Part shown: positions 7,074 through 15,348 of the stretch, one piece after another
Layout of the letters: each line of letters opens with the position of its first letter
How positions within the stretch are numbered: position 1 is the stretch's first letter
DNA from: an uncultured Bacteroides sp.
GTDB lineage: Bacteria > Bacteroidota > Bacteroidia > Bacteroidales > Bacteroidaceae
Direction of reading: 5' to 3'
NCBI GenBank assembly: GCA_905203765.1
Contig: CAJKXC010000048.1
Coordinates: 1-18,441, forward strand
DNA: 18,441 bases
Notes under the pieces: generated by a model
Told to the model about the DNA's origin: nothing
The model's database searches: none
Seen by the model: the letters and a program-made list of their open reading frames with translations, nothing else
Translations under genes and position numbers: made by a program

Positions 7074-7237
7074 GCAGAGTATCTTAATTCCCCTCCTCCT
7101 GGGAGGAGGGGTGCCCGGAGGGCGGGGTGGTAGGTGAATACATAAACCTAATCATCCTTTAAAAGGAATCCTTTTTCCTACCACCTCCCCCTACGGGTAC
7201 TCCTCCTCCCAGGAGGAGGAGAATTAAGATACTCTGC
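7074..7237. repeat. Long REP-like palindromic element
   Basis: The outer arms (7074-7090 and 7221-7237) are a perfect 17-bp inverted repeat. Pairing then continues inwards with few mismatches to about 7134 and 7177, giving arms near 61 bp around a loop of about 42 bases. Each arm also contains its own smaller palindrome, CCTCCTCCTGGGAGGAGG (7092-7109) on the left and a close copy on the right. The GC-rich arms contrast with AT-rich flanks. I recall similar GGAGGAGGGG...GGTGGTAGG sequences between genes in other Bacteroidota, which suggests a dispersed element. It lies between the permease and GH65 genes and could reduce read-through. Confidence 0.85.
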
Positions 7238-7299
7238 ATTTCACGTTATTATAGTATCTTCTTTTTCCTCCATCATTATCGATTATCCGCAGATTTGTT

Positions 7300-7307
7300 T
7301 ATCTTTA
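7300..7307 (+). promoter_or_regulatory. Weak candidate -7 element for the GH65 gene
   Basis: TATCTTTA matches TAnnTTTG at all but the last base and lies 27 bp before the GH65 ATG. There is no TTTG at the usual -33 distance. A separate promoter here is reasonable because the 290-bp gap and large hairpin separate this gene from the permease. The sequence support is slight. Confidence 0.25.
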
Positions 7308-7334
7308 CCGCGATAACCAGAGATAATACGTCCC

Positions 7335-9650
7335 ATGAAGAAATACCTCAAGACCGATGAATGGAACATCATCGAAGACAACTTTCGTGCCGACCACCAG
7401 CGAATGTCGGAAAGTATATTCAGCCTCGGAAACGGACGTTTCGGGCAACGGGGGAACTTTGAGGAACCTTACAGCAGTGACAGTTATCGAGGGTCGTTCG
7501 TAGCCGGCATCACCTTCCTGGACAAAACCCGCGTGGGCTGGTGGAAGAACGGCTTCCCCGCCTACTATACCCGCATCCCCAATGCCGCAGACTGGAGCTA
7601 CGTCGCCCTTCGCCTGATAGACGAAGAACTGAACCTGGCGCAGTGGGACGTGGACAGTTTCTGCCGCCGGCTGGACATGAAAGTGGGTGTCTCCTACCGC
7701 GACGTAGAAGTGACCTCACCCCGAGGCAACAAGCTACGCCTGCACGTAGAGCACATCACGGACATGGCACGCCCCGACCTCTGCCTGATAAAATACAGCG
7801 TAACCTCTCTCAACTATACCGGCAGAATATCGCTGGTGCCCACGCTCGACGGAAACATAATGAACGATACCGAGAATCCGGGTGAGAAGATATGGAACAT
7901 ACTCCGCTCCGGCGCCACCGGCGATTGCGCCTACCTGTGGACGCAAACCCGGAGAGAGGATGCCCAGGTGTGCTACGCCATGACCTACCAGTTCTTCAAG
8001 AACAACCGGGAGACCGCCGCCAACCCGATACGCATCGAGAAGGAGAAGCAAACAGGCTTCAGCGTGGGGGCGGACGTAAAGCCGGATGACACCGTAACCC
8101 TCATCAAATACGTCGCCATCACCTCTTCACTCTATCACGAGCGGCAAGAGTTGGTGGAGCAGTCCGTTGCCCAAGCCCGAGAGGCCAAAGCCACTGGTTG
8201 GGATATCCTGCTCGAAGAGCACCGCCAAGCCTGGAAAACGATATGGGACGAAACCGACGTCGTCATCGAGGGCGACCCGGAAGCACAACAAGGCATTCGG
8301 TACAACATCTTCCAACTCTACCAGACGTACAGGGGGGATGACCCGCGGCTCAATATCGGCCCCAAAGGCTTCACCGGCGAGCGCTACGGCGGCAATACGT
8401 ATTGGAACACCGAACTTTGCTGTGTGCCTTTCTTTCTGCTCTCCACCCCTCGCGAAGTAGTGAAAAACCTGCTGATATACCGCTACAACCAGTTGCCCAA
8501 GGCGATAGAGAATGCACGGAAGCTGGGCTTCACCGGCGGCGCAGCCCTCTTTCCGCAGGTGACCAACAACGGCGAGGAGTGCCACAGCGAATGGGAAATC
8601 ACCTTCGAGGAAGTGCACCGCAACAATATCATCGTCTTTGCCATCATACAACACGCGGTTTACACCGGTTCGCTGACCTACATGGCACGCTACGGGCTGG
8701 AAGTGATGATAGCCGTCTGCCGCTTCTGGGCACAGCGGGTATCCTTCTCAGAGGCGAAACAGAAGTACGTCATCCTGGGAGTGACCGGACCCGACGAGTA
8801 CGAAAACAACGTGAACAACAACTGGTACACCAACTTCTCGTGCCAACGCTGCCTCGCCATGACGCTCCACTACATCGAGGCGATTGCGGACAGGCACCCC
8901 GACGAGTATGCCCGCATACGCCGCATCACCGCCTTCGACCAGCAGCACGAGAGCGAGCAGTGGAGACATATCATCGAGAACCTCTACTTGCCGGAAGACC
9001 CGGTACGCGGCATCTTCGTGCAGGACGACGGCTACCTGGACAAGATACTCCAAACCACCGAAGCCATCCCCGCCGAGGAGCGCCCCATCAACCAGCATTG
9101 GTCGTGGGACCGCATCCTGCGCTCTTGCTACATCAAGCAGAGCGATGTCCTGCTGGGACTCTACCTCTACAACTTCCACTTTGATACGGAAACCATCCGC
9201 CGCAACTTCGAGTTCTACGAACCGATGACGGTACACGAATCCTCGCTCTCTCCGCATATCCACTCCATCCTCGCCGCCCGCATCGGCAAGGTGGAGAAAG
9301 CCTACGAACTCTTCTTGCACGCTACCCGCCTCGACCTGGACGACTACAACAACGAAGCCGACCAGGGATTGCACATCACCTCGATGCCCGGCTCGTGGCT
9401 GGCTGTGGTACGCGGCTTCGCCGGAATGCAGGTACTGGACTGCCAGCTGTGCTTCGCTCCCGTCATACCGGAGAAATGGAGCGGCTACTCGTTCCAATTG
9501 AATTATCAGGGCAGGACGATTCGGGTACAGGTAGGCAAGGAAATAGAAATATCACTCATCACAGGACAGGAAGTGAAGGTACAGGTTTATGGCGGGATGT
9601 ACACACTGAAGCCGGGGAAAGGGGTAAAGATGGGGATAAAAGAAATATAA
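7335..9650 (+). CDS. GH65 phosphorylase, probably maltose phosphorylase
   Basis: This 771-residue protein has the full length of family 65 disaccharide phosphorylases and no signal peptide, so it acts in the cytoplasm. The expected reaction is maltose + phosphate to glucose + beta-glucose 1-phosphate. An N-terminal beta-sandwich is followed by an (alpha/alpha)6 barrel holding the general acid E488 in VTGPDEYENN. Family-typical segments follow: HWSWDRILRSCYIKQSDV (with K601), HESSLSP (residues 634-640) near the phosphate site, and RLDLDDYNNEADQGLHITSM. The wording of these segments is closest to maltose phosphorylases as I recall them. Kojibiose, nigerose or trehalose phosphorylase cannot be ruled out, since specificity depends on a few loop residues. 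No beta-phosphoglucomutase gene is nearby, although one usually accompanies this enzyme. Confidence 0.88.
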   Translation: MKKYLKTDEWNIIEDNFRADHQRMSESIFSLGNGRFGQRGNFEEPYSSDSYRGSFVAGITFLDKTRVGWWKNGFPAYYTRIPNAADWSYVALRLIDEELNLAQWDVDSFCRRLDMKVGVSYRDVEVTSPRGNKLRLHVEHITDMARPDLCLIKYSVTSLNYTGRISLVPTLDGNIMNDTENPGEKIWNILRSGATGDCAYLWTQTRREDAQVCYAMTYQFFKNNRETAANPIRIEKEKQTGFSVGADVKPDDTVTLIKYVAITSSLYHERQELVEQSVAQAREAKATGWDILLEEHRQAWKTIWDETDVVIEGDPEAQQGIRYNIFQLYQTYRGDDPRLNIGPKGFTGERYGGNTYWNTELCCVPFFLLSTPREVVKNLLIYRYNQLPKAIENARKLGFTGGAALFPQVTNNGEECHSEWEITFEEVHRNNIIVFAIIQHAVYTGSLTYMARYGLEVMIAVCRFWAQRVSFSEAKQKYVILGVTGPDEYENNVNNNWYTNFSCQRCLAMTLHYIEAIADRHPDEYARIRRITAFDQQHESEQWRHIIENLYLPEDPVRGIFVQDDGYLDKILQTTEAIPAEERPINQHWSWDRILRSCYIKQSDVLLGLYLYNFHFDTETIRRNFEFYEPMTVHESSLSPHIHSILAARIGKVEKAYELFLHATRLDLDDYNNEADQGLHITSMPGSWLAVVRGFAGMQVLDCQLCFAPVIPEKWSGYSFQLNYQGRTIRVQVGKEIEISLITGQEVKVQVYGGMYTLKPGKGVKMGIKEI

Positions 9651-9655
9651 ATAGG

Positions 9656-9680
9656 AATTTAACGGCAGAGCCGCTAAATT
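9656..9680 (+). other. Small hairpin after the GH65 stop
   Basis: The arms AATTTAACGGC and GCCGCTAAATT (11 bp, one mismatch) flank a 3-base loop. No T-run follows, so it is unlikely to terminate by itself. It precedes the strong terminator at 9696-9735 and may protect the 3' end of the transcript. Confidence 0.6.
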
Positions 9681-9695
9681 ATCATTTATACAATG

Positions 9696-9735
9696 ACCGG
9701 GAAAACAATTCGTTGTTTTCTCGGTTTTATATTTT
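9696..9735 (+). terminator. Rho-independent terminator with UUCG loop
   Basis: A 13-bp stem (ACCGGGAAAACAA at 9696-9708 with TTGTTTTCTCGGT at 9713-9725, one G-U pair) encloses a TTCG tetraloop and is followed by TTTTATATTTT. The layout is a classic intrinsic terminator for the permease/GH65 transcript and insulates the efflux operon. Confidence 0.88.
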
Positions 9736-9774
9736 CAGATATACCTAAACGAATAACTATATACTTGTATCAGA

Positions 9775-10827
9775 ATGAAAAAGATGTTTCTGTTCGCCCT
9801 TGGCACGGCGTTGATTGTCGCGTCGTGCGGGCAAAGTAAAGAGGCTGACGGCTCCTCTGTCCGGCCGGTGAAGACGGCAGAGGTCAGTTCGCAATCGGTC
9901 ATCCGGAAAGACTTCTCCGGGATGGTGGAAGCGGTGGAATATGTGAAACTGGCTTTCCGCGTCAGCGGACAAGTAGTCAATCTCCCGGTAGTAGAAGGAC
10001 AACGCGTGAAGCGGGGCCAGCTGATAGCCACCATCGACCCGCGCGACATCTCCCTGCAATATGCCGCCGACAAGGCCGCCTACGAAACCGCCGCCGCACA
10101 AGTGGAGCGCAACAAACGCCTGCTGAGCCGCGAAGCCATCTCCGTGCAAGAGTACGAAATCAGCGTAGCCAACTATCAGAAAGCCAAATCGGCTTATGAA
10201 CTCTCCACCAACAACCTGCGGGATACCCGACTGACGGCTCCCTTCGACGGCTCCATCGAGAAGCGCCTGGTGGAGAACTACCAGCGCGTAGGCTCGGGCG
10301 AAGGTATCGTGCAGCTGGTAAATACGGAGAAACTGCGGATTAAGTTCACCGTACCCGACGATTACCTCTATCTGCTCCGCGCCAAGGACGCGAAGTTCCA
10401 GGTAGTGTTCGACACCTACCCGGATAATACTTTCAATGCCCGGTTGGAAGAGTACCTCGACATCTCCACTGCCGGAACGGGCATTCCGGTGACGATTACG
10501 ATTGACGATCCCGCTTTCGACCGCACCCGGTACGATGTGAAGCCGGGATTTACCTGCAAGATCAAACTCGCCTCGGACATCGCTCCCTTCCTGGAAGAGA
10601 AGCTGATGAACATACCGCTAAGCGCTGTATTCGGTGACAGCGAAACGCCCAGGACGTATGTGTGGGTGGTGAAGGACGGCCAGGTATTCCGGCGTGAAAT
10701 AACGGTCTACTCCCCGACGGGAGAAGCAAATGTACTTGTCTCCAAAGGGCTGGAACCGGGAGAGACGATTGTCATTGCAGGAGTGTATCAGTTGACGGAA
10801 GGAGAAAGAATAAAGGTATTAAATTGA
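9775..10827 (+). CDS. RND efflux periplasmic adaptor, lipoprotein
   Basis: This 350-residue protein is a membrane-fusion (AcrA/HlyD-type) subunit that bridges the inner-membrane pump and the outer-membrane channel. The leader ends in the lipobox VASC with Cys18, so it is membrane-anchored by lipid. Residues about 50-90 and 155-180 give the split lipoyl/barrel-sandwich domain (FRVSGQVVNLPVVEGQRVKRGQ and LTAPFDGSIEKR). Between them lies an alpha-helical hairpin of about 65 residues. A beta-barrel and a membrane-proximal domain complete the protein. It is the first gene of the adaptor-pump-channel operon. No regulator gene (TetR, AraC or MarR type) is adjacent, and I see no confident promoter in the short gap before it. 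Confidence 0.92.
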   Translation: MKKMFLFALGTALIVASCGQSKEADGSSVRPVKTAEVSSQSVIRKDFSGMVEAVEYVKLAFRVSGQVVNLPVVEGQRVKRGQLIATIDPRDISLQYAADKAAYETAAAQVERNKRLLSREAISVQEYEISVANYQKAKSAYELSTNNLRDTRLTAPFDGSIEKRLVENYQRVGSGEGIVQLVNTEKLRIKFTVPDDYLYLLRAKDAKFQVVFDTYPDNTFNARLEEYLDISTAGTGIPVTITIDDPAFDRTRYDVKPGFTCKIKLASDIAPFLEEKLMNIPLSAVFGDSETPRTYVWVVKDGQVFRREITVYSPTGEANVLVSKGLEPGETIVIAGVYQLTEGERIKVLN

Positions 10828-10913
10828 GTTGACAAGCTACAAGCTACGGGCTACAAGTTGCTGCGCTATTATGCCGCATGGTACTCGTAGCTCGTAACTT
10901 GTAGCTCGTAACT
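10827..10913. repeat. REP-like palindrome built of GCTAC repeats
   Basis: The arms 10827-10859 and 10881-10913 pair over about 33 bp with several mismatches and G-U pairs around a 21-base loop. Each arm is made of short repeats such as GCTACAA, GCTACGG and, on the other arm, CTCGTA and CTTGTAG. It starts in the adaptor stop codon and ends 14 bp before the pump ATG, so almost the whole gap is the element. In RNA it would form a long stem between two cotranscribed genes. It may tune their ratio, or may just be a mobile repeat tolerated there. Confidence 0.8.
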
Positions 10914-10927
10914 CTAACACATTCATT

Positions 10928-13900
10928 ATGAACTTAGCTAAATATTCACTGGACAATACAAAGATTGTCTATTTCTTCCTGGCGGTGCTGCTCATCGGCG
11001 GCGTGCTGTCGTTCGGGCGGCTGGGAAAGAAAGAAGATGCACCCTTCGTCATCAAGTCGGCAGTCATCATGACGCGCTACCCGGGTGCGGAGCCGGCAGA
11101 AGTGGAACGGCTCATTACGGAACCCGTCTCCCGCGAAATACAGTCGATGAGCGGGGTGTACAAGATAAAGTCGGAGTCGATGTACGGACTCTCCAAGATT
11201 ACGTTCGAGTTGCAGCCGTCGCTCCCGGCAGAGGTCATCCCGCAGAAGTGGGACGAACTGCGCCGTAAAGTGCTCAACATACAACCGCAGCTCCCTGCCG
11301 GCGCCTCAGTGCCCACCGTCTCGGACGACTTCGGCGATGTGTTCGGCATCTACTACGGACTGGTAGGCGACGACGGTTTCTCTTACGAAGAGATGCGGGG
11401 CTGGGCGGAGCGCATCAAGACGCAAGTCATCACGGCAGACGGTGTGATGAAAGTCGCCCTCTTCGGCACGCAGACGGAAGTCATCAACATCTTCATCTCC
11501 GTGAACAAACTGGCAGGAATGGGCATCGACCCCAAGCAACTGGCAAGCCTCTTGCAGTCGCAGAACCAGATTATCAACACGGGAGAAATCGGTGCCGGCG
11601 AGCAACAACTGCGCATCGTTGCCAACGGCACCTACACCACTGTGGACGATATCCGCAACCAGGTCATCACCACTTCCGGCGGGCAAGTCAAGTTGGGTGA
11701 CATCGCCCTCATCGAGAAAGGATATATGGACCCGCCCGCCAATATCATGCACGTCAACGGGCATCGCGCCATCGGCATCGGCGTATCTACCGACCCCACG
11801 AAGGACGTAGTGAAGACCGGCGAACTGGTGGACCGGAAGCTCGCCGAACTCCAGCCCCTCATCCCCGTGGGACTGGAACTGGAAAGCCTCTACCCCGAGA
11901 ACGTCATTGCCCGCGAGGCGAACAACGGCTTTATCATCAACCTGGTAGAGTCCATCCTGATTGTAATCGTCATCATCATGCTGGTGATGGGCATGCGCGC
12001 GGGTGTCCTTATCGGCTCGTCGCTCATCTTCTCCATCGGCGGCACGCTGCTTATCATGGGGCTGTTGGGCGTGGGGCTGAACCGCACGTCACTGGCAGGC
12101 TTCATCATCGCCATGGGTATGCTGGTGGACAACGCCATTGTGGTGACGGACAATGCACAGATAGCCATTGCCCGCGGAGTGAGCCGACGGCAGGCGCTGA
12201 TAGACGGCGCCACCGGTCCGCAGTGGGGACTGCTGGGTGCTACGTTCATCGCCATCTGTTCGTTTCTGCCGCTCTACCTGGCGCCATCGGCAGTAGCAGA
12301 GATTGTAAAACCGCTGTTCGTGGTACTCGCCATCTCGCTGGGACTGAGTTGGGTGCTGGCGTTGACGCAGACTACCACCTTCGGCAACTTCATACTGAAA
12401 GCCAAGCCCGCCGGTGCCGGTAAAGACCCGTACGACAAGCCTTTCTACCACCGCTTTGCCGCTATCCTCGGCACGCTGATACGGCGGAAGGCACTGACGC
12501 TGACGGCAGTTTTCGGCCTGTTCGTCGTCTCGCTGGTCGTGATGGGGCTGATGCCGCAGAACTTCTTCCCGTCACTGGACAAGCCCTACTTCCGGGCAGA
12601 TGTATTCTACCCCGACGGTTACAGCATCCGCCAGGTGGAACGCGAGATGCAGAAAGTGGAAGCCCACCTGATGCAGCAACCGCAAGTGAAGCGCGTCTCC
12701 GTCACCCTGGGCAGCACGCCGCTACGCTACTACCTGGCTTCCACTTCCGTCGGCCCCAAGCCCAACTTTGCCAACATCCTGGTGGAACTGACCGACAGCA
12801 AATATACCAAAGAGTACGAAGAGAACCTCGATGCCTACATGAAGGCGAACTATCCCGACGCCATCACCCGCACCACCCTCTTCAAGCTGTCTCCCGCCGT
12901 GGACGCCGCCATCGAAATCGGCTTCATCGGCAATAATGTAGATACGCTGGTGATGCTGACCGACCGCGCGCTGGACATCATGCACCGCGACCCGGAACTG
13001 ATAAACGTGCGCAACTCATGGGGAAACAAGATACCCACCTGGCGCCCCATCTACAGCCAGGAGCGTGCCCAGCCGTTGGGCGTCTCCCGCCAAAGCATGG
13101 CGCAGAGCATCCAGATAGGCACCAGCGGCATGACGTTGGGCGAATATCGCCAGGGCGACCAAGTGCTGCCCATCTTGCTGAAGGACAACACCATCGACTC
13201 TTTCCGCATCAACGACCTGCGCACACTGCCCGTATTCGGCACGGCACGCGAAACGACCACACTCGAACAGGTCGTCAGCCGGTTCGACTTCCAGTACCGC
13301 TTCTCCAATGTGAAGGACTACAACCGCCAGATGGTAATGATGGCACAAGCCGACCCGCGGCGCGGAGTCAACGCCATCGCCGCCTTCAACCGCGTATGGA
13401 AGCAGGTACAGGAAGAGATTTCCGTGCCCGAAGGCTACACCATGAAGTTCTTCGGCGAGCAGGAGAGCCAGGCGGAGAGCAACGCCGCCCTGGCTGCCAA
13501 TCTGCCGTTGACGTTCTTCCTGATGTTCGTCACGCTGCTGTTCCTCTTCCGCACCTACCGCAAACCGGTGGTCATCCTGCTGATGCTGCCGCTTATCTTT
13601 ATCGGCATCGTGCTGGGATTGCTGCTGCTGGGCAAGTCGTTCGACTTCTTCTCCATCCTGGGATTGCTGGGACTGATCGGTATGAACATCAAGAATGCCA
13701 TCGTGCTGGTGGAGCAGATTGACGCGGAAGCCAAAGCCGGCCGTGCGCCGCTGGACGCAGTAGTCTCGGCAACGACAAGCCGCATCGTGCCCGTAGCAAT
13801 GGCATCGGGCACTACCATTCTGGGAATGCTGCCGCTGCTGTTCGATGCCATGTTCGGCGGCATGGCGGCAACGATTATGGGCGGGCTGCTCGTAGCCTCG

Positions 13901-13960
13901 GCATTGACGCTGTTCGTACTGCCGGTAGCCTATTGTGCCATACATAAGATAAAAGGATAA
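10928..13960 (+). CDS. RND-family efflux pump, inner-membrane subunit
   Basis: This 1010-residue protein has the length and duplicated layout of AcrB-type resistance-nodulation-division pumps: 12 transmembrane segments and two large periplasmic loops, after TM1 (about residues 10-30) and TM7. The proton-relay residues are visible. In TM4 the motif GMLVDNAIVV has D401 followed by N402, and in TM10 GMNIKNAIVLVEQ carries K922. Many AcrB-type pumps have DD in TM4, but DN is common in the wider family. The protein exports toxic compounds or metabolites using the proton gradient. It sits between the adaptor and the TolC-like gene, with only 12 bp to the latter, so the three form a complete tripartite system. 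The substrate cannot be told from sequence. Confidence 0.94.
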   Translation: MNLAKYSLDNTKIVYFFLAVLLIGGVLSFGRLGKKEDAPFVIKSAVIMTRYPGAEPAEVERLITEPVSREIQSMSGVYKIKSESMYGLSKITFELQPSLPAEVIPQKWDELRRKVLNIQPQLPAGASVPTVSDDFGDVFGIYYGLVGDDGFSYEEMRGWAERIKTQVITADGVMKVALFGTQTEVINIFISVNKLAGMGIDPKQLASLLQSQNQIINTGEIGAGEQQLRIVANGTYTTVDDIRNQVITTSGGQVKLGDIALIEKGYMDPPANIMHVNGHRAIGIGVSTDPTKDVVKTGELVDRKLAELQPLIPVGLELESLYPENVIAREANNGFIINLVESILIVIVIIMLVMGMRAGVLIGSSLIFSIGGTLLIMGLLGVGLNRTSLAGFIIAMGMLVDNAIVVTDNAQIAIARGVSRRQALIDGATGPQWGLLGATFIAICSFLPLYLAPSAVAEIVKPLFVVLAISLGLSWVLALTQTTTFGNFILKAKPAGAGKDPYDKPFYHRFAAILGTLIRRKALTLTAVFGLFVVSLVVMGLMPQNFFPSLDKPYFRADVFYPDGYSIRQVEREMQKVEAHLMQQPQVKRVSVTLGSTPLRYYLASTSVGPKPNFANILVELTDSKYTKEYEENLDAYMKANYPDAITRTTLFKLSPAVDAAIEIGFIGNNVDTLVMLTDRALDIMHRDPELINVRNSWGNKIPTWRPIYSQERAQPLGVSRQSMAQSIQIGTSGMTLGEYRQGDQVLPILLKDNTIDSFRINDLRTLPVFGTARETTTLEQVVSRFDFQYRFSNVKDYNRQMVMMAQADPRRGVNAIAAFNRVWKQVQEEISVPEGYTMKFFGEQESQAESNAALAANLPLTFFLMFVTLLFLFRTYRKPVVILLMLPLIFIGIVLGLLLLGKSFDFFSILGLLGLIGMNIKNAIVLVEQIDAEAKAGRAPLDAVVSATTSRIVPVAMASGTTILGMLPLLFDAMFGGMAATIMGGLLVASALTLFVLPVAYCAIHKIKG

Positions 13961-13972
13961 AAACAGAGATTC

Positions 13973-15241
13973 ATGAAGAAGATAATCATAGTAACATTAG
14001 CCTGCTGTCTCCGGTTGAGTGCCGGAGCGCAGCAATACCTCAGCCCCGATGCATACCGCGCCCGCGTGGAAGCCTACAGCCAAGTCCTGAAACAACAGCA
14101 TCTGAAAGAAGTTGCCAGCACCCAGGCACGCAAGATAGCCGCCACCGGCTTCCTGCCCGCCATCGACATCACCGCCGAAGGCACTGCCAACCTGAACCAC
14201 CTGGACCAGTGGAACAGTCCCGCCGGCGACTACCGCCCCTACACCTACCAGGCGCTTGCCACCCTGACGCAGCCCCTCTACACCGGCGGTTCGCTCATCG
14301 CCCGGAAGAAACTGGCGCAGGCGGATGAAGCCCTGGACAAGCTGACTACCGAACTCACCCTCGACCAGATACATTATCAAAGCGATGCCGTCTACTGGAA
14401 TGCCTCCGCCGCCCGCGCTGGGCTTCAAGCTGCCGCAGCTTTCCTGAGCATCGTCCAGCGGCAGTATGACATCATCCGGGATCGCTTCAACGACGGCGCC
14501 ATCAGCCGCACCGACCTGTTGATGATTTCCACCCGCCGCAAGGAAGCCGAGCTGCAATACATCAAGGCTCGCCAGAGTCATACCCTTGCCATGCAGAAGC
14601 TGAACATCCTGATGGGTGCGGAACCTGATACCCCGGCTGACAGTCTTTCACAGATCGATATGCCTGTTGCGCCTGTCCGTCTCCTCTCCCTTGACGATGT
14701 GCTCCCCCGCCGTGCCGAGTATGCCAGTACCTCTGTCAATATTGCCCGCAGCGAGGCGCAGCGCCGTGCCGCCCTCAGCCAATACAACCCGCAGGTCAGT
14801 ATGTTCCTTGCTACCGGCTGGGACACGGGCATTGCCTACATGGGACAGGACGTGCCCCACACACCCGTTGCCGGCATCAACGTCAGCATCCCCATCTTCC
14901 GCTGGGGAGCGCGCTTCAAGACAAGCCGCCAACAGAAAGCATACATCGGCATCCAGAAGTTGCAGCAAAGCCTCGTCACCGATAACATCCTCGAGGAACT
15001 TTCCGCCGCCACCACCAAACTTACAGAGACGGAACAGCAAGTCCGCACCGCCCGCGAGAACATGAATCTTGCCGACGAAAACCTCGACCTCGTCACCTTC
15101 TCCTACAACGAAGGCCGTTCCAGTATGGCGGATGTGCTATCGGCACAACTCTCCTGGACGCAAGCCCACACCAATCTTATCAATGCCTATCTGGCGGAGA
15201 AGATGGCTGTGGCGGAATACAGGAAGGTAGTGAGTGAATAA
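13973..15241 (+). CDS. TolC-like outer-membrane efflux protein
   Basis: This 422-residue protein has a signal peptide ending near SAGAQ (about residue 19) and the two long alpha-helical repeats of the outer-membrane factor family. Each repeat carries regularly spaced Ala, Gln and Leu coiled-coil stretches, for example residues 40-60 and 300-400. A typical strand segment, LTQPLYTGGSL, is near residue 105 and a second, VSIPIFRWGARF, near residue 308. It forms the trimeric exit duct for the adaptor and pump encoded just upstream. The length is normal and the frame is intact. The gene ends at a REP-like hairpin that separates it from the convergent decarboxylase genes. Confidence 0.93.
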   Translation: MKKIIIVTLACCLRLSAGAQQYLSPDAYRARVEAYSQVLKQQHLKEVASTQARKIAATGFLPAIDITAEGTANLNHLDQWNSPAGDYRPYTYQALATLTQPLYTGGSLIARKKLAQADEALDKLTTELTLDQIHYQSDAVYWNASAARAGLQAAAAFLSIVQRQYDIIRDRFNDGAISRTDLLMISTRRKEAELQYIKARQSHTLAMQKLNILMGAEPDTPADSLSQIDMPVAPVRLLSLDDVLPRRAEYASTSVNIARSEAQRRAALSQYNPQVSMFLATGWDTGIAYMGQDVPHTPVAGINVSIPIFRWGARFKTSRQQKAYIGIQKLQQSLVTDNILEELSAATTKLTETEQQVRTARENMNLADENLDLVTFSYNEGRSSMADVLSAQLSWTQAHTNLINAYLAEKMAVAEYRKVVSE

Positions 15242-15246
15242 AAAAA

Positions 15247-15319
15247 TTAGGCACGGATTACACGGATTTCGCGGAATTAGATTAACTAAAACCGTGAAAT
15301 CCGTGTAATCCGTGCCTAA
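15247..15319. repeat. REP-like palindrome between convergent operons
   Basis: The arms TTAGGCACGGATTACACGG... (15247-15274) and its complement (15292-15319) pair over 28 bp with one mismatch and a 17-base loop. On the minus strand the stem is followed by six T residues (15246-15241), so it should act as an intrinsic terminator for the decarboxylase genes. On the plus strand no T-run follows. Sequences like AATCCGTGTAATCCGTGCC are familiar to me as dispersed repeats in Bacteroidota genomes. Confidence 0.82.
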
Positions 15320-15348
15320 AAATCCGCGTCGTCCGCGTATCTATATCC

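Noticed and set aside
9760..9767. TATACTTG as promoter of the efflux operon
   Set aside because: It would start transcription at or next to the ATG (9775) and lacks a -33 box at the right distance.
12128..12133. TM4 Asp-Asn instead of Asp-Asp in the RND pump as a lost proton relay
   Set aside because: The DN form is common in intact RND pumps, and the TM10 Lys and first Asp are present.
13016..13945. Antisense open frame opposite the RND pump, and similar frames at 8748-9497 and 15436-16479
   Set aside because: All lie opposite well-supported genes and have low-complexity Gln/His-rich translations.
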